Assembly (NCBI GenBank): GCA_951812285.1
Contig: OX638292.1
Coordinates: 356,774-420,773 of the forward strand
Length of the DNA stretch: 64,000 nucleotides
Direction: 5' to 3'
Source of the DNA: an uncultured Dehalococcoidia bacterium
Lineage (GTDB): Bacteria > Chloroflexota > Dehalococcoidia > Lucifugimonadales > UBA1127
The position numbers and the translations under genes are program-made. The notes under the pieces are model-generated. The model did no database searches. It was given only the letters and a program-made list of their open reading frames with translations, and had not been told where the DNA came from. Of the stretch, positions 26,686-35,277 are shown piece by piece; position 1 is the stretch's first letter; each line of letters starts with the position of its first letter.

Positions 26686-28968
26686 CTACCTGTGCTGGCC
26701 CGGCCTCCACTCGATGACCTCCGCCTCCTCCGGTGTGGCCTCGATGCGCACGGGGAAGCGGTTGCCCCTCGCAAGGAGCAGCCCGTCTCCCCTGGGACAT
26801 GACAGAAGCCAGCGCTGGAGGTCTTCGGGCAGGTCGAAGGCGTCGCCGACCGTGCTGATGGCGGCGGCGTCCTGCTGGAGGAGGAGCTTGAAGGCGGCGT
26901 TCTGGAGCAACGCTCTACCGGAATGGCCGGTGATGGTGCGGGACGAGTCCTCAGAGAGGAGGTCCTGCACGTCTTGGGTGATGAACTGCAACCCCAGGCG
27001 GTGCTTACGGGCACGCTTAGCCATCGAGACCATAAATGCGGCCCCTTCGGGGTGCTGCATGATCGACCACACCTCGTCCACGACGAGCAGGCGGGGCTTG
27101 GGGTCCTGGGCGGCGGCCGCCCAAACGGTCTCGGTGCAGACCATCGCGGCGGCGGGACGCAGCTCGGGTTCGAGCAGGCGCAGATCGAAGACGGTGATGA
27201 GGGCTTCGTTGCCCAGAAGGTCGTCTCCCTCGTCGGAGAGAAGATGTCTGAGGCTGCCGGTGGCGAAGGGCCTGAGCAGCCTTGCGAGATCGGGGTCTCC
27301 CGCCTCGCTCTCCTGCAGGTACTTGTAGAAATCGCGGAAGCCGGTGCGCTGCCTGGGCTTGGCGTAGTAGCCCGCCAGGGCGTGGTCCAACGATGCCCTG
27401 CGGTCCGCGCCGAGGCTCTCCCCGACCATGACCTCAATGAGGCGTCTGAGGCTGCCGATGCGCTGGAGCATCTCCTCGGAGTCGCCCTTGTCGATGACGA
27501 AGGGGTTCATGCCCTCGCCGGGCACGCCGGGAGACAGCACACGGCCCCCGGCTGCGCGTGCCATGTCCGCGTACTCGCCTTCGGGGTCGATGACATAGGC
27601 GGTGATGCCTCGCGTCAGTCCCCTGAGCATCCCGAGCTTGGTCGAGAAGCTCTTGCCGCTTCCCGAACGTGCGAGGACGGCGGTGTTGGCGTTGAGGTGC
27701 GTTCCGTCCCAGGGGTCGTAGACCACTGGGGAGCAGGCCCGCATGTCGATGCCGTAGAGGGTGCCGGAGCGGGTGTCGAGGTCGGGCGGCGAGAAGGGGA
27801 AAAGCCGCGCAAGGCTGGATGTGTCCAGGGTGCGCCACTCGGCCACGGCGTTCAGGGCCAGGGGCAGGGTCGATAGCAGCCCCTCGCGCTGGCGGAAGGC
27901 CAGGTTGTCGAGCTTCCCCAGCGTGGCGCCGAAGTGGGCCTTCGCCCGCTGGGTCATCTCCTTCAGCGACGCCTCGTCCTTCGCGTGAAGGGTCACGGAC
28001 AGGGAGGAGTGGAAAAGCCGCTCGCGCCCGCGTTGCACCTCGTCCCTGAGCCGGGTCACGTCCTCCAGGGCGATCTCCGCCTCCGGCGACATGGTGCGGC
28101 CTTTCTTGAAGGACAGGGACTGGGCCGACTCGAAGCGCACCTTCTGCCACTCCAGGGTCCTGGCCGCCTGCTCAGCGGGTATCGGGCCGATGTGGACGGA
28201 CAGGTCCATGGGCGCTCCCGCCGCCATCAGCCCCTGGATGAAGCCGGGGGCCAGGGACCTGGGCCACTTGCCCAGGTGGAGGGAGCGAACGAGGCGGTCT
28301 CCGACGCGCATCTCGCGGCGGCCCATCTCCACCTCGACGGTCTCGTCCCCGTCGTACTCTCCGGGGGAGCCGCCGAGGAGCGCCGACACGAGGAACATGC
28401 GAAGCTGGCGGCCTCTGAGCGGGTGGACGGACAGGCCGGCCCTGGCAAGCAGCCCGCGCAGGTCGTCGATGCGAGAGAACTCGCAGACGGCGTAGAAGCG
28501 CCGGTCGAGGATGCCGTCGCGGGTCTCAAGGTCGGTGAGGAGACGCCGGAGCGACTCCGCCGCCGACTTCGTCTGGGGTGGCAGGTCCTCGGGCTGGGCC
28601 TCTTGCAGCCTGTCTCTGAGGGTTCCCAGGCGGGGCGGGTGCTGCCTGACGAGGAGTTGGACGGGAAAGTCGAGGGCGTTGAGCGCCCCGGCGAAGGCCC
28701 CCAGCTTCGGCTCGTCTATTTCCAGTCCCATCGCCTCGCAGACGCCGAGCTTCACCCCGTCCAGGCGCACGGGGCCGTCGTCGTCCAGATGGGACAACAT
28801 GAAGAACAGGGGCAGGTCGGGTGGGGGCTTGAGGGCCGGGGCCTGCGCCTCGTCGACGGGTCCGGGGTTGGCGGTCAGACCGCCTGCCGGCGTCTCGCAG
28901 GGAGTCTCGTTCTCTCCGGGCCGGGTCTCCATACTTCGTCCTGTGATTCGTTCAAGCAGCTTCTTCAA
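26686..28968 (-). CDS. VirB4/TraC-like type IV secretion ATPase
   Basis: The 760-residue protein has an N-terminal VirB4-type domain (about residues 40-400). The ATPase core carries Walker A ARSGSGKSFSTK (about residue 435), VIDPEGEYADMA, Walker B RLLVVDEVWSIM (about 629) and LGLQFITQDVQDLL. VirB4 ATPases drive assembly and transport in type IV secretion. The TTG start at 28968 gives MKKLLERITGRS; an ATG at 28932 with AGGA upstream is an alternative. It is followed closely by the coupling ATPase and preceded by pilin-like and PrgI-like genes, a typical conjugation order. Confidence 0.9.
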   Translation of the reverse strand: MKKLLERITGRSMETRPGENETPCETPAGGLTANPGPVDEAQAPALKPPPDLPLFFMLSHLDDDGPVRLDGVKLGVCEAMGLEIDEPKLGAFAGALNALDFPVQLLVRQHPPRLGTLRDRLQEAQPEDLPPQTKSAAESLRRLLTDLETRDGILDRRFYAVCEFSRIDDLRGLLARAGLSVHPLRGRQLRMFLVSALLGGSPGEYDGDETVEVEMGRREMRVGDRLVRSLHLGKWPRSLAPGFIQGLMAAGAPMDLSVHIGPIPAEQAARTLEWQKVRFESAQSLSFKKGRTMSPEAEIALEDVTRLRDEVQRGRERLFHSSLSVTLHAKDEASLKEMTQRAKAHFGATLGKLDNLAFRQREGLLSTLPLALNAVAEWRTLDTSSLARLFPFSPPDLDTRSGTLYGIDMRACSPVVYDPWDGTHLNANTAVLARSGSGKSFSTKLGMLRGLTRGITAYVIDPEGEYADMARAAGGRVLSPGVPGEGMNPFVIDKGDSEEMLQRIGSLRRLIEVMVGESLGADRRASLDHALAGYYAKPRQRTGFRDFYKYLQESEAGDPDLARLLRPFATGSLRHLLSDEGDDLLGNEALITVFDLRLLEPELRPAAAMVCTETVWAAAAQDPKPRLLVVDEVWSIMQHPEGAAFMVSMAKRARKHRLGLQFITQDVQDLLSEDSSRTITGHSGRALLQNAAFKLLLQQDAAAISTVGDAFDLPEDLQRWLLSCPRGDGLLLARGNRFPVRIEATPEEAEVIEWRPGQHR

Positions 28969-28987
28969 CTTCGTGGATTCCTCTTCT

Positions 28988-29323
28988 CTAGGGGGTTGGG
29001 ATGGATGGGATGAGGCCGTGCCTCAGCAGGGTTGCGACGCCCTTGGCCGACAGCACGAGGACCAGGCCGACCGCCGCCAGGAAGACGGCGGACTTGGCGC
29101 GTCCCCCGCCGCGCTCCTCGCTTCCCTCGGCCATCAGGACGAATCCCGCCCAGGCGATGGCGAAGACGGCGAGGCCAGCGGCGGCGTAGGACATGGCGGT
29201 GAGTACGCGGTCGAAGGCTTCCAGCATCGCCCGCTCCTCGGCCGGGGCCGCGCCGGTGGAGACCAGCGCAGCCCCGGCCATGAGGATTGCCGAGAGGAAG
29301 CACCTCACCAGGGCCACTCCCAT
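28988..29323 (-). CDS. VirB2/TrbC-like small membrane protein (pilin candidate 1)
   Basis: The 111-residue protein has a signal-like helix (CFLSAILMAGAALVSTGAAPA), an AEER mature start, then two helices (YAAAGLAVFAIAWAGFVLMAEG and AVFLAAVGLVLVLSAKGVATLL) with GRAK between them. This is the VirB2/TrbC layout. The ATG at 29323 has GAGGGGCTGGG upstream and overlaps the end of the PrgI-like gene by 19 bases. It is probably a pilus or channel subunit of the transfer apparatus. Confidence 0.75.
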   Translation of the reverse strand: MGVALVRCFLSAILMAGAALVSTGAAPAEERAMLEAFDRVLTAMSYAAAGLAVFAIAWAGFVLMAEGSEERGGGRAKSAVFLAAVGLVLVLSAKGVATLLRHGLIPSIPTP

Positions 29324-31044
29324 CCCAGCCCCTCGAACCAATCGCGGAGGCCGCCCGCGGGAGACTGCTCTGCGGGCGGGTCCTCCGGCTCGGGTTCGGG
29401 CACAACCAGCGCCGCGTAGGGGTTGTCGGACCCGACGTAGGACGCAAGGGCGAGGGACTCCTCGCGGCTCCCGGTCACAGGCGCCCGCTCCACCACCTCG
29501 GCCTTCACGTGTTCGGGATGGACGATGGTGAGAGTGACTTCCTTGTCGATCGTCCTGCCGGGCACGTAGGCGTAGGCATAGGCGGAGACTGTGTGCTCCG
29601 TCGTGGTGCCGTCGTCGTGGGTGACGGTGATGGTGTCGCTGTCGGAGTCGGAGTCGCTGGCCCCCGGGCGGTACAGGCTCACCGTTTCGGTGCGCTCCTC
29701 CGTGCGCTGCGGGTGGTGGGTGAGCACGGTGAGCGGGGGGATGGGGATGTTCAGGCTCGCCGTGAAGCTCGCGTCCACGCTCACGTCGTGGACCGCATCG
29801 CCGGTGGGAACGGACAGCCGGAAGGTCGTCTCGCCGTTGGGGACGAACGCAACGCTGGCGCTCGACGCGCCGGTGGCGGCGTTCACCGTGCCGGTTATGG
29901 CCGTCACCCCGGCGTCCAGGAGCGCCGTCTCGCTGACGCTCTCGTGCCCGGCCACCGTCTGGAGCTCGACCGGGTGCTCGATGGACGCGGCGCACTCCGA
30001 CTCGACGACGCCGCTGACCGCGCCGGGCGTCCAGCCCAGGGTTGTGATGCGCAGGTCGCAGATCTCCCCCTCGGACTCGGGGAGCGGGTACGGTATCCGG
30101 TCGTGCTCGACGGTGAGCGCACCGGCCTGGCCGATGCCGTCCTCCCACGACACGGTGAAGGACGGGACGGGTCCGTGGAGGGGGAGGGAGTAGTCGATGC
30201 GCTCCCCCTGGGCCAGGGTCGCCGAGCCCCAGAAGCGGAGGGAACGTCCCTCGCTTCCCCCGAAGGCGCGGACCCGGATGTCCAGGTCCGCCGCCGCCTT
30301 CAGGGTCACGGAGGCGCGGTCGCCGGAGACGTACAGCCCCTCGACGAATATCCGCCGTCCCTCCACCGGCTCGTTCAGCTCGAAGTCGATCTCGTCACGC
30401 CATCGCTCATCGTCCGGGCTCTGGGCCAGGACGACGGCCTGGGGGACGGTCGCGGCCATCGCCACCAGGACGGCGGCCACGACCGCGATCCCGCCCCTGC
30501 CGGGTCCGCGGCGTCTGCTCTCCAGCGTCTCGGCCATGTGGCCAGAACGCTGCCCGCGTCCGCCGCGTTTGCGCCGCTTGCCGAACCAGGTGTGGGGGCG
30601 GAAGGGCATCCGCCCGTCGCGCCGGTCTCCGTTCTTGCGGTTCTTCTTGCGCATCCTGCGAAGGACGCGCTTCGACCGCTTGGCCATCAGGCGCAGGGGG
30701 CCGGGGCCGGACTTGACCGGCTGGACCGGCGCGGGCGGCTCGCTCCGCACAAGCTGGGAGACCGGCCCGGCGTAGAGCCGCGCCCCCAGCCGGTACTTGA
30801 GCAGGTCGGCGGCCACCAGCGGCAGCCGCCTCCCGCCTATCTTGCCCACGACCATCGCGATGCCCGCCAGGCCGAACAGGACGGCAACCGCCATCCGCAC
30901 CTCTGACGGGCCGACCGGGGCGTAGCGGTATGCGCCGTAGGACAGGGCGCACACCGCCGTGATCGCCACGATCTGGGGGAAGGTGAACCACAGCAGCACC
31001 TTGTCCTCGGCCTGCACGTGGGTTGGGACCTCGTGTTCTCTCAT
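29305..31044 (-). CDS. PrgI/VirB3-like membrane protein fused to a large extracellular domain
   Basis: The 579-residue protein opens with the PrgI pattern: VPTHVQAEDKVLLWFTFPQ, then two helices (IVAITAVCALSYGAYRYAPV and VRMAVAVLFGLAGIAMVVG) and LLKYRLGARLY. A strongly basic linker (KRSKRVLRRMRKKNRK) and a third helix (GGIAVVAAVLVAMAATVPQA) lead to about 370 residues that are beta-rich, with an SDSDSDSD run and a Pro/Glu-rich end. PrgI/VirB3 normally has only about 100 residues. The extension may decorate the surface part of the transfer machine. AAGGAGAG precedes the ATG. Confidence 0.7.
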   Translation of the reverse strand: MREHEVPTHVQAEDKVLLWFTFPQIVAITAVCALSYGAYRYAPVGPSEVRMAVAVLFGLAGIAMVVGKIGGRRLPLVAADLLKYRLGARLYAGPVSQLVRSEPPAPVQPVKSGPGPLRLMAKRSKRVLRRMRKKNRKNGDRRDGRMPFRPHTWFGKRRKRGGRGQRSGHMAETLESRRRGPGRGGIAVVAAVLVAMAATVPQAVVLAQSPDDERWRDEIDFELNEPVEGRRIFVEGLYVSGDRASVTLKAAADLDIRVRAFGGSEGRSLRFWGSATLAQGERIDYSLPLHGPVPSFTVSWEDGIGQAGALTVEHDRIPYPLPESEGEICDLRITTLGWTPGAVSGVVESECAASIEHPVELQTVAGHESVSETALLDAGVTAITGTVNAATGASSASVAFVPNGETTFRLSVPTGDAVHDVSVDASFTASLNIPIPPLTVLTHHPQRTEERTETVSLYRPGASDSDSDSDTITVTHDDGTTTEHTVSAYAYAYVPGRTIDKEVTLTIVHPEHVKAEVVERAPVTGSREESLALASYVGSDNPYAALVVPEPEPEDPPAEQSPAGGLRDWFEGLGWEWPW

Positions 31045-31070
31045 GCTCTCGCTCTCCTTCCTGTCTCGGT

Positions 31071-31358
31071 CTAACCGCTCGTGGGGGTTGGGGTGGCCGG
31101 GTTGGGCACGTCGATCTCCACCGGCGTACCGACGACGGCGTTCATCACCAGCTCCACGACGCCGTAGGCGACCATCGCCAGGACGACGCCCGCGAGGGCG
31201 GTCATCATTGCGCTCTTGCCGCGCTCCATCTGGTGGGGGGCTCCGCTGGCGGTCAGGTACAGGTACGCGCCGTAGATGAAGAAGCCGACGCCCACCGCGC
31301 CCACGATCCCCAGCCCGATCCCCACAAGGTTCGATATGGTCTGTGTAAGGTCTTGCAT
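31071..31358 (-). CDS. VirB2/TrbC-like small membrane protein (pilin candidate 2)
   Basis: The 95-residue protein has two helices (LVGIGLGIVGAVGVGFFIYGAYLYL and MMTALAGVVLAMVAYGVVELVM) separated by a basic loop (ERGKSA), and a Pro/Thr-rich C-terminus. The arrangement parallels the gene at 28988-29323, so the module holds two pilin-like subunits on either side of the PrgI-like gene. GGAGAG precedes the ATG. A channel or pilus role is inferred from family layout and position. Confidence 0.75.
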   Translation of the reverse strand: MQDLTQTISNLVGIGLGIVGAVGVGFFIYGAYLYLTASGAPHQMERGKSAMMTALAGVVLAMVAYGVVELVMNAVVGTPVEIDVPNPATPTPTSG

Positions 31359-31469
31359 TCGTTGTCTCTCCTCTTTTGCTTTTCGAGCGCTTCCGCTCGT
31401 CTCTACCGGTCCGGTCTTGCAGAAAACTCCGTCAACTGCACATCGCTGCTCCTCCTCGTCGTGTTGCGG

Positions 31470-32444
31470 CTACTCGCCGCTGCTCCTGGGCGCTCCGCCG
31501 CCGCCCCCTGCGGAGGGGGTCGCCAACGAAGCCGCCGAGCTGAGGCCGGACGAAGCCGCAGACATCCCCGCGCTCGCGGCCATCGCTCCCACCGCTGCGC
31601 CTCCCGGCCCTCCCGCCGCTCCGCCCGCCATCAGACCGATGACCCTGGCCGAGCGCACCATCGAGGCGGGCAGGTTCATGCCGAAATAGAGCATCGAGAG
31701 CCAGCTATCGAAGGTCCCGGCGTTGCCGAGCAGCGACGGGACCCGGGTCGCCATGTAGACGAAGGCCAGTGACATGAGCAGCTTCCAGATCAGGTCCTGC
31801 ACCGGCTCGAAGGCGGCGATAGCCGCCACCTCGTTGAGGAACCCGATCCCCAGGGCGAGGGCGATGAGCTGGATGGCCTGCTGGAAGGTGGTCGTCATGA
31901 AGAGCCGGAGCCAGTGGCGGCCCCAGCCCGCCGTGTGCGGCAGAATCCACAACCCCAGTGCTATGGGCGCGAGGGCGAGCAGGATGTCGATGAGGGCCAG
32001 ACGGAGGACCATCTGCACGATGACGTAGAGGACGAAGAAGCCGTAGACCAGGTAGAGGACGGCGAGGAGCAGGGCCATGCCCACGCTCCCGGCGTTGACG
32101 GCGGTCAAGAGAGTGCGGAGGGTCGAGCGGAGCATGTCGCCCGCGGTGACGTTCAACGACGCGGCGACGAAGCCGGAAACGGCGTCGGCCACGTCGAGGA
32201 CGAGGGCGCACCACCAGAGGGACGAGGCGGCGGCCACGAGGCCCAGGACGAGGCGCGGGACCATCTCCCGCCACCCCGTCTGCTGGCGGCCCAGGTGCTC
32301 GGACATGACGAGGGTCAGTCCCATCCAGCCGAGGATGACGATCAGCGCGCCGGAAGTGATGGCCCACACGACCATCCACGCCTGGCGCACCAGGTCGTGG
32401 GCGTAGGTGAGGTCGGGAGGAGTGCCGGTGAGGATGTCGCTCAT
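31470..32444 (-). CDS. TrbL/VirB6-like polytopic membrane protein
   Basis: The 324-residue protein has six to seven hydrophobic segments, among them VVWAITSGALIVILGWMGLTL, LVLGLVAAASSLWWCALVL, VLYLVYGFFVLYVIVQMVLRL and LLALAPIALGLWILP. A Gly/Ala/Ser-rich tail follows (GGAAGGPGGAAVGAMAASAG). Number of helices and tail fit TrbL/VirB6, the core inner-membrane channel component of type IV secretion. It lies between the pilin-like gene and the secreted protein gene on the same strand. Confidence 0.8.
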   Translation of the reverse strand: MSDILTGTPPDLTYAHDLVRQAWMVVWAITSGALIVILGWMGLTLVMSEHLGRQQTGWREMVPRLVLGLVAAASSLWWCALVLDVADAVSGFVAASLNVTAGDMLRSTLRTLLTAVNAGSVGMALLLAVLYLVYGFFVLYVIVQMVLRLALIDILLALAPIALGLWILPHTAGWGRHWLRLFMTTTFQQAIQLIALALGIGFLNEVAAIAAFEPVQDLIWKLLMSLAFVYMATRVPSLLGNAGTFDSWLSMLYFGMNLPASMVRSARVIGLMAGGAAGGPGGAAVGAMAASAGMSAASSGLSSAASLATPSAGGGGGAPRSSGE

Positions 32445-32447
32445 CGG

Positions 32448-33059
32448 CTATCCGTCCCTGCAATTGTCGGCGTCCTCGCCCGACGCCCGTTCGACGACCC
32501 CGCAGAGGGTTCCATGGACCCCCTCGACCATCCAGCCGGCGAAGGCCCTCGCCCAGCGTCCGGGGTTGAGGGCGGCGAGCACCTTGTCCCAGATGCGCCC
32601 CGGCTGGTGGATGGGGACGACGGCGTAGAAGTCCCCCCTCAGCCCGTCCTCGGACTGGGCCAGCATCACCAGCAGGTACGCCTTGTCGCGGTCGAGGTCG
32701 GGCTGCTCGTCCAGGGCCGGGTATTCCCAGGAATACTCCCAGCCGTCGCTGCGCTTCTTCTCCCCGCCGCTCACCAGGTAGACGGCGCTGATCCAGTCGC
32801 CGGTGTCGGCGTCGCGCACGGCGTAGTGGAGGACGGCGATCTTCCGGTCGAAGACGGGCCGGGCGACGAACTCGCCGCCGCCCTTGCGCTCCACGAAGTC
32901 CCGGTCGGCGTTGACCAGGGTGAGCTCGTCACCGGGGGTCTGGGCGAGGGCGGTCCCGGAGGACGGGATTGCCAGGAGCGCCGCCAGAAGCAGCGCGGTT
33001 GCCAGCGGAAACAGCCGCCGTAGCGACCGGAGTTTCGATTTCAGCGCCAACTCGTTCAC
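32448..33059 (-). CDS. Secreted protein of the transfer operon, unknown function
   Basis: The 203-residue protein has a signal peptide (LFPLATALLLAALLAIPSSGTALA) and a mature domain rich in charged residues and tryptophan, with no family I recognise. It is the first gene of the minus-strand transfer operon. The GTG at 33059 sits too close to AGAGAGG; a TTG at 33050 has a better seven-base spacing and may be the true start. Only three bases separate its stop from the TrbL-like start. A role at the cell surface during transfer is inference. Confidence 0.65.
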   Translation of the reverse strand: MNELALKSKLRSLRRLFPLATALLLAALLAIPSSGTALAQTPGDELTLVNADRDFVERKGGGEFVARPVFDRKIAVLHYAVRDADTGDWISAVYLVSGGEKKRSDGWEYSWEYPALDEQPDLDRDKAYLLVMLAQSEDGLRGDFYAVVPIHQPGRIWDKVLAALNPGRWARAFAGWMVEGVHGTLCGVVERASGEDADNCRDG

Positions 33060-33140
33060 CTCTCTGCGAATTGCCGCGCCTCATCGGGTCGCGGCCCTCG
33101 CCAGAGAGTGTGAACAGACGAAATCGCCTGCATAACTACC

Positions 33141-33170
33141 CATAGGGAGGTTCATCTGAACGCCCCTATG
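33141..33170. promoter_or_regulatory. 30-bp dyad operator candidate
   Basis: Arms CATAGGGAGGTTCA (33141-33154) and TGAACGCCCCTATG (33157-33170) are inverted copies matching at 12 of 14 positions, with a two-base centre. It lies in the 385-base gap between the divergent transfer operon and the plus-strand regulator at 33445, about 80 bases upstream of the transfer operon. This is the expected place for a dimeric repressor site controlling transfer. Confidence 0.6.
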
Positions 33171-33177
33171 AGCCCTT

Positions 33178-33217
33178 CTGTAGACGCCCTCCTTCGTGGT
33201 GTGATGGGGGTGTACAG
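33178..33217. promoter_or_regulatory. Second, looser dyad in the divergent intergenic region
   Basis: CTGTAGACGCCC (33178-33189) and GGGGGTGTACAG (33206-33217) form an inverted pair matching at 10 of 12 positions with a 16-base centre. It may be a second operator or a transcript hairpin. The remainder of 33218-33444 holds no gene I can support; a third CCCTACAG-like half-site is near 33285. Confidence 0.35.
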
Positions 33218-33444
33218 AGAAATGACGTTGGTTGCAGAAATGCAAGTCGGGTCGCGGGCAAGCTGGAACAGGGGGAAACGCCCCCCTACAGGACGTATCC
33301 GGTGAACACTTCGTCTTGCGGGCTGGTTCCGGTCGGCGGTTGCACTGACGACGGGGAAAGGCTCCGTCATTGCAGGCCCGAAGTCGAGCCGGGGAGTTAC
33401 ATGAACACGCGGGCCAGCTGCGTTTTTGCGAGAGGAGGCGAGCG

Positions 33445-34269
33445 ATGAATGCGGGAAAGCAGGTCTTCGAGAAGAGCCGGAGCGTCGAGGACATGCAGCA
33501 CATGAGACTCATGGCGCTGCTCAGCGAGCTGGTCCGGGACAAGGGAGTGATGAAGGCGGCGGAGGCGCTGGGAGTGGACCACCGGACGTTGACCTCCAGC
33601 ATGGAGCGGGGTCGGCTGTCCAGGCGGATGCGGGTGGCGCTGGACAAGGCGCTGCTTGAAGGGGGCGGCTCCCCCGCAGCCGAGCAGCGGGAGCGCAACG
33701 ACGAGCTGGGGGAACGGGTCGAGGCGGTGGAGGGCCGCGTCGAGGCCGTGGAGAAGGACGTGAGCAAGGGCTTGGCAGCCGTCCAGGGTGACGTGAAGAC
33801 GCTCAGAGGGGACCTCGACAAGGGGATGCGGCGGCTGGCGCAGTTCGAGTCTGGCCGGAGCTCTCAGGACGAAACGGCGGACTCGGCGGGCGAAGCCGGG
33901 AAGACCGGGGGAAGCGGGTCGGCCAGGCGAGAGTTCCCCGATCTGGTGACCATCGAGCCTGCCCCGGACGACGAGGAGGTGTTCGGGGAGGCGTGGCCGC
34001 TCATCGTCGAGTGGCGGGAGTTGAAGGAGTCGCACCCGAACCGGGGTAGCGGCCTGGCGTGGCTCCTGACCGAGGAGCGGTTCCTGTCGTTGGAACTGAC
34101 GCTCTTGGAGGAGCACGGCCTCACCCTGCCCCCGGAGACGTTCCCGCTGCGGGGCCTTGATCGGAGCGGGCAGGTCAGCTGGCGCAGGACCGCGCTCTCC
34201 GACACGCGGAGGGCGCGGGCGAGGGCCGAGCTTCTGCGCAAGGTGACGTTCGGTTTCTGGCGGTGGTAG
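33445..34269 (+). CDS. Putative DNA-binding protein with central coiled coil
   Basis: The 274-residue protein starts at an ATG preceded by GAGAGGAGGCGAGCG. Residues 20-70 have an HTH-like pattern (LLSELVRDKGVMKAAEALG, VDHRTLTSSMERGRLSRRM). A heptad-like coiled coil follows (about 80-135, with repeated RVEAVE units), then a C-terminal domain rich in Trp and Arg. It is the first plus-strand gene after the divergent dyads and is a good candidate for the regulator that binds them. Family unknown. Confidence 0.65.
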   Translation: MNAGKQVFEKSRSVEDMQHMRLMALLSELVRDKGVMKAAEALGVDHRTLTSSMERGRLSRRMRVALDKALLEGGGSPAAEQRERNDELGERVEAVEGRVEAVEKDVSKGLAAVQGDVKTLRGDLDKGMRRLAQFESGRSSQDETADSAGEAGKTGGSGSARREFPDLVTIEPAPDDEEVFGEAWPLIVEWRELKESHPNRGSGLAWLLTEERFLSLELTLLEEHGLTLPPETFPLRGLDRSGQVSWRRTALSDTRRARARAELLRKVTFGFWRW

Positions 34270-34467
34270 TACGGTCTGGGGCGCCGGTGAACTTTTGTGA
34301 ACAGTTCATCCGGGGGGTCTTACAAGACCTTCCGCAGGGGTGGCGGTTGCGGTAATAATTGATGCAGTTTCAGGCTTTTCCAGCGTTTCCTGCCCTAGAA
34401 ACCTGGGGGTCCTTCCCTCAGCCCGGGATGTACCGAGAGGTCTCCCACGAGGGAATGCTGCCGATGC

Positions 34468-34720
34468 GGAGTGATATAGCCCTTCGCACGCAGCGCGGTC
34501 CGACGGACGGAGTGATATAGCCCTTCGTCCCAGGTCCACGTCCGGCGGTTGGAGTGATAAGTCCTCCTCCCGTCGGGCACCTGTTCAGCGGTTGGAGCGG
34601 ATCGCTTTGGTCGCTTGACACCCGTCCGGCGCCTGGAGTTGATCGCTTCATCCGCCGGACACATCGACACAGTCGGTCGGAGTGCGTCCTGCGCCCCGGC
34701 CGATTCGACATGTCTGCGGG
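34468..34720. repeat. Array of degenerate 41-44-bp direct repeats (iteron-like)
   Basis: GGAG-led units begin at 34468, 34509, 34551, 34594, 34635 and 34679. The first two share GGAGTGATATAGCCCTTCG exactly; later copies keep GGAGTGAT or GGAG..GATCGCTT followed by a variable part often ending in GTCCGGCG. They lie in a 613-base gap without a supportable gene, ahead of the replication genes. The organisation suits an origin of replication or transfer, or a multi-site regulator array. A strictly palindromic TGAACAGTTCA lies just upstream, near 34300. Confidence 0.65.
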
Positions 34721-34882
34721 ATGGCCGGCACGCAGCCGTCCCGCAGCTTCGACACGCGCCGGTCTGCCGATGAAAGCAGGCTGGCCGCTTCACGTCACGC
34801 AGCTTTCCCCCCTGGACGTCTTGCGCCCTGGGCGAACTGCGTCTTCGGCACGGCACGAGATTCAAGCAAGGAGGTAACGCGC

Positions 34883-35272
34883 ATGAAGAGCCAAGTTGGT
34901 CGGAATCGGAAGGGCGAAGTGCAGGTCATCGGCGACCGGGCGGTCATCAACCCACGCACCCGCGTCTGTCACCTGCGAGACGCCAAAGGCAACGTCTTCG
35001 ACACGGTCAGGCTGTCCCTGGAGGTCTGCGGCTGCGGGTACTCGTTGGCGCGGCCTGGGGTTGGCTACGCGGGGCCGCACGGCTGGTACTGCAAGCGGTG
35101 TGGTCAGCTCCACACGGTTGACGGGGCGAAGGCCAGGGGCGCCGGGGAGGGTCTACCCAACCTGAAGCCCGATGACGAACTGGCCAGGCAGTTCGACCAG
35201 AGGACGCGGGTATCCGCCGACTGGTCCACTCCCGATGACCTGGCGGCTGTCGTAGCAAACGAGAGGAGGTAA
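34883..35272 (+). CDS. Small zinc-ribbon-like hypothetical protein
   Basis: The 129-residue protein starts at an ATG with AAGGAGGTAACGCGC upstream. The middle holds two cysteine pairs, CGCGYS and WYCKRCGQLH, spaced like a zinc ribbon. The N-terminus (RNRKGEVQVIGDRAVI) resembles a small beta domain. Nothing shows an enzyme. It is the first gene after the 42-bp repeat array and is followed after six bases by the next gene, so it opens the replication operon. Confidence 0.7.
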   Translation: MKSQVGRNRKGEVQVIGDRAVINPRTRVCHLRDAKGNVFDTVRLSLEVCGCGYSLARPGVGYAGPHGWYCKRCGQLHTVDGAKARGAGEGLPNLKPDDELARQFDQRTRVSADWSTPDDLAAVVANERR

Positions 35273-35277
35273 CGCAC

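Noticed and set aside
34468..34720. CRISPR array
   Set aside because: The repeats are degenerate, no constant-length unique spacers are present and no cas genes are nearby.
34395..34865. Minus-strand frame with 14-residue repeats
   Set aside because: The repeats simply mirror the 42-bp DNA units; there is no SD or family signal, so I treat the region as a noncoding array.
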